Assembly: GCF_900230195.1 (NCBI RefSeq)
Contig: NZ_OCNE01000005.1
Span: 245,475 to 309,474 of the forward strand
Direction of reading: 5' to 3'
From: Streptomyces zhaozhouensis
Lineage (GTDB): Bacteria; Actinomycetota; Actinomycetes; Streptomycetales; Streptomycetaceae
DNA length: 64,000 nucleotides
Below are positions 27,408 to 36,673 of the stretch, one piece after another. Each line of letters starts with the position of its first letter. Position 1 is the stretch's first letter. The position numbers and the translations under genes were made by a program. The notes beneath the pieces are model-generated. The model did not search any database. It was not told the DNA's origin and saw only the letters and a list, made by a program, of their open reading frames with translations.

Positions 27408-28054
27408 GCGCCGCCCTCCCTGGCCTCGATCAGGTGGCGCACCAGGGAGACCAGCACCCGGGTCGCCGAGGCCGCCTTGCGGGCGTCGCAGGCGACCACG
27501 GGCACCCGGGGGTCCAGGTCGAGGGCGACCCTGACCTCGTCGGCGGAGTAACGCACGGCGTGGTCGAACTCGTTGACCGCGACCACGAAGCCGAGCCCCC
27601 GTCGCTCGAAGAAGTCCACGGCGGGGAAGCAGTGTTCGAGCCGGCGGGTGTCGGCGAGCACCACCGCGCCCAGTGCGCCGTGGCACAGCTCGTCCCAGAC
27701 GAACCAGAACCGTTCCTGCCCGGGGGTGCCGAAGAGGTACAGGACGTGCTGGTTGTCCAGGGTGATCCGGCCGAAGTCCATCGCCACCGTGGTGGTCGCC
27801 TTGCGCTCGACGCCCTGGAGGCTGTCGGTGCCCGCGCTGAGCTGGGTCAGCAGCTCCTCGGTGCTCAGCGGCTCGATCTCGCTCACCGCCCCGACCAGCG
27901 TGGTCTTGCCGACCCCGAAGCCGCCGGCGACCAGGATCTTGGCCGTGGTGGGGAACGGGTCGGGTCCGTCGGCGCCCTCGGCGGCCGGGCGTTCCCCGCG
28001 GCCGTTGCCGCAGCGGTGGTCGGAGCCGTTCTCAGAGCCGTTCGCGGAGTCCAC
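27371..28054 (-). CDS. cvnD: Conservon GTPase CvnD
   Basis: 227-aa small GTPase-like protein, the last component of a Streptomyces conservon. The P-loop is GGFGVGKTT, followed by TTVAMDFGRITL and the LFGTPGQERFWFVWDEL switch region; NEFD near residue 160 is the NKxD-like base-recognition motif. In characterised conservons it associates with CvnA-C at the membrane and works like a eukaryotic G-protein relay. It overlaps the cvnC stop by 23 bases. The first 36 residues are polar and variable. Confidence 0.92.
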   Translation of the reverse strand: MDSANGSENGSDHRCGNGRGERPAAEGADGPDPFPTTAKILVAGGFGVGKTTLVGAVSEIEPLSTEELLTQLSAGTDSLQGVERKATTTVAMDFGRITLDNQHVLYLFGTPGQERFWFVWDELCHGALGAVVLADTRRLEHCFPAVDFFERRGLGFVVAVNEFDHAVRYSADEVRVALDLDPRVPVVACDARKAASATRVLVSLVRHLIEAREGGAGSAPPASAERG

Positions 28055-28418
28055 GCAGGACCGCCTCCAGCAGGTCTCGGTCAGTATGGGGCGCGCCGGG
28101 GGCCTCCGGCGCGTTGACGGTCACGGCGCCGCAGGCCAGCAGGTCGCTGACGAGGACCTTGGTGACGGCCGCCGGCAGCCGCACCTGGGCGGCGAGCTCG
28201 GCGACGGGGACCGGGCGCTGGCAGAGCGCGAGCAGTTGGCCGTGCTCGGGGCCCACCGTGCCGCGCCGCGCGGGGCGGCCGGTGGCCCGCACCAGGGTCA
28301 TCAGGTCGAGGGCGGCGGCCGGGCGGGTCCGCCCGCCGCTCGCCGTGTAGGGCCGCACCAGGCGCCCGGCCGCCTCGTCGAGCCAGGCGCCGGTGCCCGC
28401 GTCGCGCAGCTGGTCCAT
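28032..28418 (-). CDS. cvnC: Conservon protein CvnC (DUF742)
   Basis: 128-aa DUF742 protein: RLVRPYTASGGRT at about residues 19-31, ALDLMTLV, then a winged-helix-like PVPVAELAAQVRLPAAVTKVLVSDLLACGAV and a C-terminal DRDLLEAVLRGL. It is the third conservon component and lies between CvnB and CvnD. The family's biochemical role is not settled. Confidence 0.92.
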   Translation of the reverse strand: MDQLRDAGTGAWLDEAAGRLVRPYTASGGRTRPAAALDLMTLVRATGRPARRGTVGPEHGQLLALCQRPVPVAELAAQVRLPAAVTKVLVSDLLACGAVTVNAPEAPGAPHTDRDLLEAVLRGLRERL

Positions 28419-28427
28419 GGCGGCGCC

Positions 28428-28856
28428 TCAACGCCCGACCGGCAGCCGCAGCGGGCTTTCCAGCACCGACCGCACGCTTCTGACCAGCAGGGTCATCTCG
28501 AAGCCGAGCACGGCGGCGTCGGCGTGGCGGTCGGCGAGCGCCGCCAGGCACGCCCCGTTGCCCGCCGCGCGGACGCTGAGCAGCGCCGCGTCCCACTCGA
28601 CCACCACCTGGCGCACCGGTCCGCCGTCGGCGAACCGGGTGCCGGCGCCCCTGGCCAGCGCGTGCAGCCCGGAGGCGAGCGCGGCGAGCTGCTCGGCCGT
28701 CTCCCGGTCGAGTCCGTGGGCGGCCCTGACCGCGCCGTCGACGGTCAGCAGCAGCGCGCTGCGGGCGTGCGGAACCCGCTCCACCAGACCGGTCAACAGC
28801 CGGTCGAGCGCGGGTCGTTGGTCGCTGGGGGAATCGTTGGGGGAAGCGTTGTCCAT
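28428..28856 (-). CDS. cvnB: Conservon roadblock/LC7 protein CvnB
   Basis: 142-aa roadblock/LC7 (MglB-like) protein with the pattern LLTGLVERVPHARSALLLTVDGAV and a C-terminal VLGFEMTLLVRSVRSVL. Proteins of this fold act as GTPase-activating or scaffold subunits for small GTPases such as CvnD. A GGAG-type site precedes the ATG, and it lies 47 bases after cvnA. Confidence 0.92.
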   Translation of the reverse strand: MDNASPNDSPSDQRPALDRLLTGLVERVPHARSALLLTVDGAVRAAHGLDRETAEQLAALASGLHALARGAGTRFADGGPVRQVVVEWDAALLSVRAAGNGACLAALADRHADAAVLGFEMTLLVRSVRSVLESPLRLPVGR

Positions 28857-28903
28857 CGCTGTCCGGTCTCCTCGGGCGGGTTGTCGGGGCGTGCGGGCGG
28901 CGG

Positions 28904-30436
28904 TCAGGTGCCGCGCGCCTCAGCCTCCTCGGCCAGGGTGGCGCCGCGCCGGAAGGCGGCCATCAGCCCCGGGTCGGGGGGCTCGACCTCCTTCTCCCGC
29001 TCGGGGCGCGGCGGCACGCCGTCCCGCAGCTGCGGCACCAGGTGCTGCTGGCGCACGCGCCGGGGCAGCGGCGGCCGGTGGTCGTGCCCGGCGCCCGGCG
29101 GCGGCAGATCGGGGGCGACGACGACCGGCGGCAACGGCACGGGCTCGGCGGCCTCGGCGGTGCCGGGCGCCGCGGGGAACCGCGCGGGCGTCAGCGGGGG
29201 GCCCAGGGCGCGCCCCGGGGTGAAGTGGCCCTCGGCCTCGTCGCCGAGCAGCTCGTGCGGCAGCACCAGGACCGCCTGCACCCCGCCGTAGATGTTGCTC
29301 TGGAGGCGCACGTCGATGCGGTGCCTGCGGGCGAGGGTGGCCACGACGAAGAGGCCGACCCTGCCGTCCTCCAGCAGCGCGGTGACGGGGTGGCGCTCGG
29401 TGCCGGCGAGCACCGCGTTCATCTGGCCCTGCTCGGCGGGCGTCATGCCGAGGCCGCGGTCCTCCACCTCGACGGCCAGCCCGGCCGTGACCCGCTCGAC
29501 GCGGAGCAGGACCTGGGTGCCGGGGGCGGAGAACTCGGTGGCGTTCTCCACCAGTTCGGCCAGCAGATGGACGACGTCGGCGACCGCGTGGCCGCGCACC
29601 GTGCCCTCGACCGGGGGCACCAGCTTGACCCGGGAGTACTGCTCGACCTCGGCGACGCAGGAGCGCAGCACCTCGGACATCCGCACCGGGCGGCTCCACT
29701 GGCGGCGCGAGATGGCGCCGCCGAGCACGGCGAGGTTCTCCGCGTGGCGTCTGACGCGGGTGGCGAGGTGGTCGAGGTGGAAGAGCCCCTTCAGCAGCTC
29801 GGGGTCCTCCACCTCGTGCTCCAGCTCGTCGAGGTACTCGATCTGGCGGTGCACGAAGGACTGCATCCGGCGGGCCAGGTTGACGAAGACCTCGACGCGT
29901 TCGTCGGAGCCGACGCGCTCGTCGGCGAGCGCCACCGCCTGGGCGACGGCGCACTGGGCGGCGTGCCGGCTCGCGGCGATCTCGTGGCGCAGCAGTTCGA
30001 GCGGGGCCTCCCCCGGCTCGGTCGGCGCCGGCCCCTCGGGCGGTCTGACGCGTTCGCCGCGCTCCAACTGATCGAGCAGCGCCTGGAGTTCGACCCGGCC
30101 CCTGGCGGCCTGGCGGCGCAGGGCGTGGACCCGGCCGGCCTGCCGGGCGGCTTCGGAGCCGGCCAGCAGGGCCGCCCCCGCGAGCAGCGCGCAGGTCAGC
30201 AGCGCGCCCCCGGTGAGCGCCGGCCACAGCGCTCCCCCGGCGCCCGAGCCGTCCGCCGGCCGGCTCCGTAACACGTGGCCGACCACCAGCGCGGCGAGCG
30301 AGGCGACCGCGGCCGCCGGCAGGACCGCCAGCGCGAGCAGTCGGCGCCGGAACCCCGGCTCGCGGAGCGCCGAGACCCGGCCGGAGGGCCGGCCGTGGCG
30401 GGCGGTGCGGGCCACCTGGCGGAGCGGTACTGGCAT
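28904..30436 (-). CDS. cvnA: Conservon sensor kinase-like protein CvnA, with a TTA codon
   Basis: 510 aa. Two membrane segments (about residues 33-55 and 75-95) flank a short outer loop. A coiled region follows, then a histidine-kinase-type ATPase domain (about 235-400: LVENATEFSAPG, VEDRGLGMTPAEQ, GLFVVATLARRH). A long Pro/Ala-rich tail ends the protein. It is the membrane-bound sensor of the conservon and lacks an obvious phospho-acceptor histidine motif. Leucine 56 is encoded by TTA (30269-30271), so translation should depend on the bldA tRNA. Confidence 0.9.
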   Translation of the reverse strand: MPVPLRQVARTARHGRPSGRVSALREPGFRRRLLALAVLPAAAVASLAALVVGHVLRSRPADGSGAGGALWPALTGGALLTCALLAGAALLAGSEAARQAGRVHALRRQAARGRVELQALLDQLERGERVRPPEGPAPTEPGEAPLELLRHEIAASRHAAQCAVAQAVALADERVGSDERVEVFVNLARRMQSFVHRQIEYLDELEHEVEDPELLKGLFHLDHLATRVRRHAENLAVLGGAISRRQWSRPVRMSEVLRSCVAEVEQYSRVKLVPPVEGTVRGHAVADVVHLLAELVENATEFSAPGTQVLLRVERVTAGLAVEVEDRGLGMTPAEQGQMNAVLAGTERHPVTALLEDGRVGLFVVATLARRHRIDVRLQSNIYGGVQAVLVLPHELLGDEAEGHFTPGRALGPPLTPARFPAAPGTAEAAEPVPLPPVVVAPDLPPPGAGHDHRPPLPRRVRQQHLVPQLRDGVPPRPEREKEVEPPDPGLMAAFRRGATLAEEAEARGT

Positions 30437-30585
30437 GGGTGTCCTTATCGGCCGGTCATATCTGCCGAAGCAACGCTAGGCAGCAACAGGCGGGCGACCC
30501 GGCGCACTTCTGGCATTCGCCACCCCCCGCCAGCTCCCATCGGGTGAATCTGGCGAAGCGGCTTGACCGCGGTCCCCGCGCGGCG

Positions 30586-31266
30586 TCAACGCCCCTCGCC
30601 GAAACCCGAGACGCGGAGGGTCACGTTCAGCCTGCCCCGCACACCGAGCGCCGGGGGCCCGCTGCCCGGCAGGGTGCGCGGTACCCCGTGGTACGCCAGC
30701 CGCGCCGGCCCGCCGAAGACGAACGCGTCGCCGGAGCCGAGCGTCACATCCGTCCAGGGGCGGCCCCTGCCCTCCGCGTTCCCGAAGCGGAAGACGCAGG
30801 AGTCGCCCAGGCTGAACGAGACGACCGGGGCCGGGGAGCGCTCGTCGCCGTCCCGGTGCATCCCCATCCGGGCGCCGTCCGGATAGTGGTTGACCAGCGC
30901 GATGTCGTACGGCTCGGCCGGGGGCGCCTCCCCGGGCAGCGCCTCGGCCACCGCCGCCAGCGCCCACTCCCCCAGCCACGCGGGGAACGGCTTGACCGGG
31001 GCGCCGTCCCCGTCCACGGCCGTGCGGGAGTAGCCGTAGGGGTACCAGTGCCAGCCGAGGCTGAGCTGCCGGGCGGACATGGTGCCGTTCCCGACGCGGA
31101 CCACCCGCAGCCCGGCCGGCGGCGCGGCCCACTCCCGGCAGGACTCCAGCAGCGCGCGCTGGCGCGTCTCGTCCAGCCAGTCGGGGAGGTGGACGGCACC
31201 GGGCGCGATCTCGCGCGCGGGGCGGGCGAACAGGTCGGACCGGTCGGGGGGTGGTCGCTCGCTCAT
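30586..31266 (-). CDS. alkB: AlkB-like 2-oxoglutarate/Fe(II) dioxygenase
   Basis: 226-aa oxygenase of the AlkB family, which reverses alkylation damage of nucleic acid bases. The iron ligands are in MHRDGDE (His and Asp) and YHGVPR (His), and the 2-oxoglutarate-binding arginines are in RLNVTLR. NHYPDGARMGMH and SLGDSCVFRFG are typical AlkB blocks. It stands alone, convergent to nothing and 150 bases from cvnA on the same strand. Confidence 0.9.
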   Translation of the reverse strand: MSERPPPDRSDLFARPAREIAPGAVHLPDWLDETRQRALLESCREWAAPPAGLRVVRVGNGTMSARQLSLGWHWYPYGYSRTAVDGDGAPVKPFPAWLGEWALAAVAEALPGEAPPAEPYDIALVNHYPDGARMGMHRDGDERSPAPVVSFSLGDSCVFRFGNAEGRGRPWTDVTLGSGDAFVFGGPARLAYHGVPRTLPGSGPPALGVRGRLNVTLRVSGFGEGR

Positions 31267-31365
31267 GAGCCCATCATGCGGGCGCGGTCTGACATCGCGG
31301 CCGGCCCGTGCCGTAGGGTCGCCTGCGGTTCGGCCTCAGGGCGGGGCCGGCCGGGAGGAGGAGCG

Positions 31366-32157
31366 TTGACCGAGGTGCCGACGGAGCCGACGCTGGTGGC
31401 GGTGCGGAACTTCCGCGACGTGGGGGGCCTTCCCACCCGGGAGGGGCGCACGGTGCGCCGGGGCCGGCTGTTCCGCAGCGGACATCTGGCGCACGCGACC
31501 GACGAGGACCGGACCTTTCTGGGTTCGCTGGGGCTGCACACCGTCTTCGACTTCCGCAACGCGGCCGACCTGGTGCAGGACGGCCGCGACGTGGAGCTGC
31601 CCGGGGTGCGGAACGTGAACATACCGCTGGACGACCCCGCCGAGGGCGCCGCGTTCTGGGAACTGGTGCACAGCGGCGACCTGGCGCGGCTGCGGCGGGA
31701 GTTCGGCGCGGGCGGCGGCGACACGCGGATGCGGAACACCTACCGGACGATGGTCACCACCCGCACCGCGGAGCACGGCCGGGTGCTGGCCGCGCTCGCC
31801 GACGGTGACACCCCGGCCCTGCTGCACTGCGCGGCGGGCAAGGACCGGGCCGGGCTGGCCGTCGCCGTGGTGCTGATGGCACTGGGCGTGGAGCGCGAGA
31901 CCATAGCCGAGGACTACCTCAAGTCCAACGTGGCGCACCGCCGCTACCGGGTGCGCCGGGAGGCGACGGCGGACGCGGCCCTGGAGGCCCAGGTGGCGGA
32001 GCTGCTGGCGCCGGTGTTCGACGCCAGGATCGAGTACCTGGCGACGGCCTTCGAGACCATCGACGCCGAGTGGGGCGGCACCGAGGGCTACCTGTCCCGG
32101 GGGCTGGGGCTCACCGGACCGGCCAGGGAACGGCTGCGCGCCGCGCTGCTGGAGTGA
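31366..32157 (+). CDS. Tyrosine-specific protein phosphatase (MptpB-like)
   Basis: 263-aa phosphatase with the CX5R loop HCAAGKDRAG (Cys155, Arg161) and the N-terminal NFRDVGGLPT block of the Y_phosphatase3/MptpB group, which acts on phosphotyrosine, phosphoserine or phosphoinositides. No signal peptide is seen. The start is a TTG at 31366 with a strong GGGAGGAGGAG site just upstream; no ATG or GTG fits as well. It converges on the polyprenyl synthase gene with 32 bases between the stops. Confidence 0.9.
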   Translation: MTEVPTEPTLVAVRNFRDVGGLPTREGRTVRRGRLFRSGHLAHATDEDRTFLGSLGLHTVFDFRNAADLVQDGRDVELPGVRNVNIPLDDPAEGAAFWELVHSGDLARLRREFGAGGGDTRMRNTYRTMVTTRTAEHGRVLAALADGDTPALLHCAAGKDRAGLAVAVVLMALGVERETIAEDYLKSNVAHRRYRVRREATADAALEAQVAELLAPVFDARIEYLATAFETIDAEWGGTEGYLSRGLGLTGPARERLRAALLE

Positions 32158-32189
32158 CGTCCGGAGCGGGAACGGGCGCCCGCCGGGGC

Positions 32190-33248
32190 CTACTTGCTGC
32201 GCACCACCACGAAGTCGGCGAGCGCGGTGAGCCGGTCCCTGGTGTCCAGCGGCAGCGGAACGGCGTCCAGCGCGCCGATCGCCGTCTCGTACCGGCGCCT
32301 GGCCTCGTCGGCCGTCCACTGCCGGCCGCCCGCCTCCTCGATCAGCGCGGCCCTGGCGGCGAACTCCTCCTCGTCGAAGTCCTCGAACTCCTCGCGGCTC
32401 TTCTTCGCGTCGGCGGTGAGCAGCGCCGTCAGCCGCGCGGCGGCCGGCCCCTCGGCGGCCATGGCGGCGACCACGGGCAGCGACTTCTTGCGCTGCCTGA
32501 GGTCGCTCCAGGTGAGCTTGCCGGTGGAACGCGGGTCGCCCCAGATGCCCAGCAGGTCGTCCACGGCCTGGAACGCCAGTCCCAGATGGCGGCCGTAGGT
32601 GTCCAGCGCGTCGGCCAGGGCGTCGTCCGCGCCGCCGAGCACCGCGCCGATGGAGGCGGCGAACGCCAGCAGCGCGCCGGTCTTGTTGCCCTCCATGGTC
32701 AGGCACTCGTCGACCGAGACCCGTTCCCGGTGTTCGAAGGCGATGTCCTGGGCCTGGCCGTCGATCAGCTGGCGGCTGGCCGAGGCGAGCCGGCGGGCGC
32801 CGCGGGCGGCGATGGAGTCGTCACCGTCCAGGATGATCTCGCCGGCCAGCGCGAAGAGCGCGTCGCCGACGAGGATCGCCTGGGCGGGGCCGTGCACCTT
32901 CCAGACCGTGTCCCGGTGGCGGCGCTGCTCGTCGCCGTCCATCAGGTCGTCGTGGAGCAGCGAGAAGTTGTGCACCAGCTCCACGGCGACGGCGCCCGGC
33001 ACGCCCACCTCGGGGGCGGCTCCGGCGGCCTCGGCCGACAGCAGCGCGAGCGCGGGGCGGACGGCCTTGCCGCTGTCGCCTTCGGCCGGCCGTCCTTCGG
33101 CGTCGATCCAGCCGAAGTGGTAGGCGCCCACGGTGTCCATGGGCGGGGCCAGCCTGGCGACCGCCTCGCGCAGCGCGGGAGTGGTCAACTCGCGGCTGCG
33201 CTCCAGCAGTTCGGCGACGGCATGGGGACGGGGGGCGGCCGGGTTCAC
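32190..33248 (-). CDS. Polyprenyl (farnesyl/geranylgeranyl) diphosphate synthase
   Basis: 352-aa trans-isoprenyl diphosphate synthase. The first aspartate-rich motif is DDLMD at residues 100-104, and the second lies in FQAVDDLLGIWGD. It makes allylic diphosphates, probably farnesyl diphosphate for the two squalene-forming enzymes encoded upstream. The GTG start overlaps the hpnE stop by 4 bases, so it is the last of four coupled genes. Confidence 0.9.
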   Translation of the reverse strand: MNPAAPRPHAVAELLERSRELTTPALREAVARLAPPMDTVGAYHFGWIDAEGRPAEGDSGKAVRPALALLSAEAAGAAPEVGVPGAVAVELVHNFSLLHDDLMDGDEQRRHRDTVWKVHGPAQAILVGDALFALAGEIILDGDDSIAARGARRLASASRQLIDGQAQDIAFEHRERVSVDECLTMEGNKTGALLAFAASIGAVLGGADDALADALDTYGRHLGLAFQAVDDLLGIWGDPRSTGKLTWSDLRQRKKSLPVVAAMAAEGPAAARLTALLTADAKKSREEFEDFDEEEFAARAALIEEAGGRQWTADEARRRYETAIGALDAVPLPLDTRDRLTALADFVVVRSK

Positions 33249-34666
33249 GCGGACTCCTTAGCCGGTCGGTGGGGGGTGGACGCTCCCTGGACCGCCGCGC
33301 GCGCGGCCGTCAGGCCGCTGCGCACCGCGCTCTCCATGGTCGCTGGCCAGCCGGTGGCGGTCCACGCCCCGGCGAGGTAGAGGCCCTCGGCGCCGGTCAC
33401 GGGACCGGGCCTGAGCCGGCCGACACCCGGGGTGGGCGCGAAGGTGGCCGTGCGCTCGCGGGTCACGAAGAAGTCGAGCAACCGCGCCTGGGCCGCCCTC
33501 GGCAGCAGTCGTTCCAGCTCGGGGACGTAGCGCTTGCGCAGCACCTCGGCCGGCTCCTGGATCTCCGCGCCGACCGCCGACTGGGAGAGCGCCAGGTACT
33601 GGCCGCCCCTGGCGGCCGGCAGCGTGTCCAGCCCCGAGGGCCCGGTGCGGTCGAAGACCCACTGGACGGGGCTGTTGACGGCGGCGAAGAACGGGCGGTC
33701 CAGGACCGGCCGGTCGTAGATCACGTGCACGTTGAGGATCGGCGCGGTGTCGATGGCCAGCAGCCGGTCGGCGTCGGGCAGCGCGCCCGGCGGCAGCAGC
33801 CGGTGCGCCGCCTGCTGCGGAACGGCGAGCACCACGGTCTCGGCCGCCAGCTCCTGGTCGGGCCGGTGCCCCTGGCCCGGCCGGCTGCTGACGCCCAGCC
33901 GCCAGCCGCCGCCCGGGGCGGCGCGCAGCGACCTGGCCCTGGTGGCCAGCAGCACCCGCACGCCGGCGCGGGCCAGCGCGGCGCGGGCCAGCTCGTCGTG
34001 GAGGGTGCCGAGCGGCACCCGCGGCAGGCCGATGTCGGCCGCGCCGTTGCCGCTGAGCAGCCCGGTGCGGAACACCTTGGCCGCCAGCGCCAACGAGGTG
34101 TCCTCGGCCCGCGCGTTGAGCGTCGCGACACCGATCAGGTCCCAGAGCGCGGCGACGGCGCCGGGGCTCTGCCCGGTCTCGCGCAGCCAGTCGGCGAACG
34201 AGCGGTCGTCCAGCGCCGGGTCGTCCGGGTCGAGCCGGCGCAGGCCCAACGCGGCGCGCGCGACGGAGGCGCGCTCGGCGAGCCCGAGGTGCGGATAGCG
34301 GGCCAGGCCGCCGGCGAGGTGCAGCGGGACGGGCAGCGCGTTGCGGGTGATCCGCCCGAGCCTGCGGCTGTCGGCGTCCAGCACCGGCACCTCAAGACGG
34401 CGCTGCACGGGCGCCAGCCGGGCGCCGCCGACGCGCTCCAGCAGGCCCCGGTAGGCGGAACAGCACCGCAGGTAGACGTGCTGGCCGTTGTCCACGGTCA
34501 GCTCGCCGACGGCCGACTCACGGCGGAAGGAGAACGCGAGGCCGCCCAGGCGCGGCCGGGTCTCGACCAGCGTGACCCGCCGGCCGCGTGCCGCCAGCAC
34601 CAGGGCGGCCGTCGTGCCGGCGAGGCCGCCGCCGACCACGAGGGCGCGGCGGCGTTCGCCGCTCAC
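33245..34666 (-). CDS. hpnE: Squalene-associated FAD-dependent desaturase HpnE
   Basis: 473-aa flavoprotein with the N-terminal FAD motif VVGGGLAGTTAALVLAARG and the C-terminal GLYLAGAWTATGWPATMESAVRSG of the amine-oxidase/desaturase family. HpnE reduces hydroxysqualene to squalene in the HpnC-HpnD-HpnE route. It overlaps hpnD upstream and the polyprenyl synthase downstream by 4 bases each. Confidence 0.92.
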   Translation of the reverse strand: MSGERRRALVVGGGLAGTTAALVLAARGRRVTLVETRPRLGGLAFSFRRESAVGELTVDNGQHVYLRCCSAYRGLLERVGGARLAPVQRRLEVPVLDADSRRLGRITRNALPVPLHLAGGLARYPHLGLAERASVARAALGLRRLDPDDPALDDRSFADWLRETGQSPGAVAALWDLIGVATLNARAEDTSLALAAKVFRTGLLSGNGAADIGLPRVPLGTLHDELARAALARAGVRVLLATRARSLRAAPGGGWRLGVSSRPGQGHRPDQELAAETVVLAVPQQAAHRLLPPGALPDADRLLAIDTAPILNVHVIYDRPVLDRPFFAAVNSPVQWVFDRTGPSGLDTLPAARGGQYLALSQSAVGAEIQEPAEVLRKRYVPELERLLPRAAQARLLDFFVTRERTATFAPTPGVGRLRPGPVTGAEGLYLAGAWTATGWPATMESAVRSGLTAARAAVQGASTPHRPAKESA

Positions 34667-35607
34667 CCGCGCTCCCGCAGCGCGGCCCTGCGGGCGTCGA
34701 GCCCGGCCAGGCCGCGGACGGCGACCAGCGCCTTCTGCGCGGTCGGCAGCGCGACGCGGCCGCGCAGCACGGCGTGCGGGTCGGCGGCGATGCGGTCCAG
34801 CAGACGGTGGTAGATGCCGGCCATGGCCGCGACGCAGGCGCCGGAACGGCGGTCCAGCATGGGCAGCAGCCGGAAGCCGTCGGCGAACAGCTCGCGGGCG
34901 CGCCGCACCTGGAAGCGGACCAGGCCCGGGAAGTCGGCGTCCTCGCGCGGCGGGTCGTGGTGGGCGCCGTCGGCGAGGCCGAACTTGCGCAGCTCCTCGT
35001 CGGGCAGGTAGCTGCGTCCGTTGCCGGCGTCCTCCCGGATGTCGCGGAGGATGTTGGTGAGTTGCAGGGCCAGTCCCAGGGTGTCGGCGTACTCCGGCGC
35101 CCGGTCGGCGTCCCGTACGCCCGGCACGGTACCGAAGACACCGAGGGAGAGGCGCCCCACCGCGCCGGCCACGCAGCGGCAGTAGGTGCGCAGTTCGTCC
35201 CAGGTCTCGTAGCGGCGGCCGTGGACGTCCATCAGCACGCCGTCGATCAGCTCGTCCAGCGCCTCCAGCGGGACCGGGTAGCGCCGGGCGGTGTCGGCGA
35301 GCGCCACGGCCACGGGGTCGGTGTCGTCCTCGGCGACCCGGTCGGTCCGCACCCGCTCCAGCAGCTCGCGGGTGGCGCCGAGACGTTCCTCCTTCCGCGC
35401 GGCGGGCAGCGTGCCGTCGCCGATGTCGTCGACGCGGCGGGAGAAGGCGTAGAGCGCGGAGAGCGCCCTGCGGCGCGGGGCGGTCAGCAGGCGGATGCCG
35501 TAGGCGAAGTTCTTCGCCTGGTGGCCGGTGACCGCCTCGCAGTACTGGTAGGCGGCGAGCACGGGCGCGGGCGCGGCGGGGCTCTTGGTCACGGGCTGGA
35601 GCCTCAC
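34663..35607 (-). CDS. hpnD: Presqualene diphosphate synthase HpnD
   Basis: 314-aa squalene/phytoene-synthase-family enzyme. Aspartate motifs are seen in FSRRVDDIGDG and NILRDIREDAGNGRSYLP. HpnD joins two farnesyl diphosphates into presqualene diphosphate. It overlaps hpnC and hpnE as GTGA junctions. Confidence 0.92.
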   Translation of the reverse strand: MRLQPVTKSPAAPAPVLAAYQYCEAVTGHQAKNFAYGIRLLTAPRRRALSALYAFSRRVDDIGDGTLPAARKEERLGATRELLERVRTDRVAEDDTDPVAVALADTARRYPVPLEALDELIDGVLMDVHGRRYETWDELRTYCRCVAGAVGRLSLGVFGTVPGVRDADRAPEYADTLGLALQLTNILRDIREDAGNGRSYLPDEELRKFGLADGAHHDPPREDADFPGLVRFQVRRARELFADGFRLLPMLDRRSGACVAAMAGIYHRLLDRIAADPHAVLRGRVALPTAQKALVAVRGLAGLDARRAALRERG

Positions 35608-36509
35608 GTTCCTCGTTGTCGCAGTGCGGTCGCCGCCTCGTACGCCAGGCGGGCCCGGCTCGCGCGGGGCGGGCCGGCCAACACGTCGTAGCCGGCCTGG
35701 GCGATGGCGTGTGCCGCAGCGTAACCCCCGCCGAGGAAACCCGCGAGCAGCAGCCTCAGCCGCCCGCTGACGCTTCCCACCAGGGGGGCTCCCTCGTCGA
35801 GCAGCCTACGTGCTCGCTCGGTCTGGTAGGCGACCAGGGTCCGGACGGAGGCGTTGGCGGTGGGCTGGGCCAGGTCGCGTTCCGTCACGCGGAATCGCCG
35901 CAGGGCGGTGGCCGGCAGGTAGACCCGGCCCCTGGCGAGGTCCTCGGCGACGTCCTGGAGGTGCTCGACCAGCTGGAGCGCGGTGCATATGGCGTCGGAT
36001 CGGCGGATCCGCTCGGGCGTCGCGGTGCCGGTGACGGCGAGCACCAGGCGGCCGACGGGGTTGGCCGACAACTCGCAGTAGTCGAGGAGCTGGCTCTGGG
36101 TCTCGTAGCGGCGCACCCGCTGGTCGACGCGGTTGGCCTCGATGAGCGCGCGGAACGGCTCCGGGGTGAGGTCGGCGCGGCGGACGGTGGGAACCAGGCC
36201 GGCCAGCAGCGGGTGCCCGGGGCCGGGGCCGGTGGCGGCGAAGACCCGGTCGAGGTCGGCGGTCAGCGCGTCCAGCAGGGCCAGCCGGTCGTCGGAGCGG
36301 TCGCGGTCCACGCCCAGCAGCGTCGCGTCCGCCCCGCCGGGCGGCAGGTCGCCGTCGCCGATGTCGTCCACCAGGCGGGCGAAGCCGTAGACGGCCATCA
36401 GGTCGTCCCGCCAGGCGCGGGGCAGGAAGCGGGGGGCGACCGGGAAGTTCTCGTGGGCGGCCTTGGCCAGCGTCGCCGCCGCCGACCGGTCCCCGGCGGC
36501 GGTCACCAC
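35604..36509 (-). CDS. hpnC: Hydroxysqualene synthase HpnC
   Basis: 301-aa squalene/phytoene-synthase-family enzyme with FARLVDDIGDG and LQLVEHLQDVAEDLARGRVYLP. HpnC converts presqualene diphosphate to hydroxysqualene. The start is GTG at 36509. It heads the four-gene coupled set, and the 164 bases upstream, next to the TagH-type gene on the same strand, must hold its promoter or be read through. Confidence 0.92.
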   Translation of the reverse strand: MVTAAGDRSAAATLAKAAHENFPVAPRFLPRAWRDDLMAVYGFARLVDDIGDGDLPPGGADATLLGVDRDRSDDRLALLDALTADLDRVFAATGPGPGHPLLAGLVPTVRRADLTPEPFRALIEANRVDQRVRRYETQSQLLDYCELSANPVGRLVLAVTGTATPERIRRSDAICTALQLVEHLQDVAEDLARGRVYLPATALRRFRVTERDLAQPTANASVRTLVAYQTERARRLLDEGAPLVGSVSGRLRLLLAGFLGGGYAAAHAIAQAGYDVLAGPPRASRARLAYEAATALRQRGT

Positions 36510-36673
36510 GCCGGTCCCGTCCTCACCATTGCCGTCATGCTCGTATTTCTACCTCGGGTCGCGGAGCCTTCCGTCTCCGGACACGCTACCCCGGCCGGCG
36601 AGGGGGCCGGCGCGGTGCGCCGGCGTGTGGCGGGCGGAGGCCGGGGCCGGGCCGGCCATCCGCCCGTCGCGGC

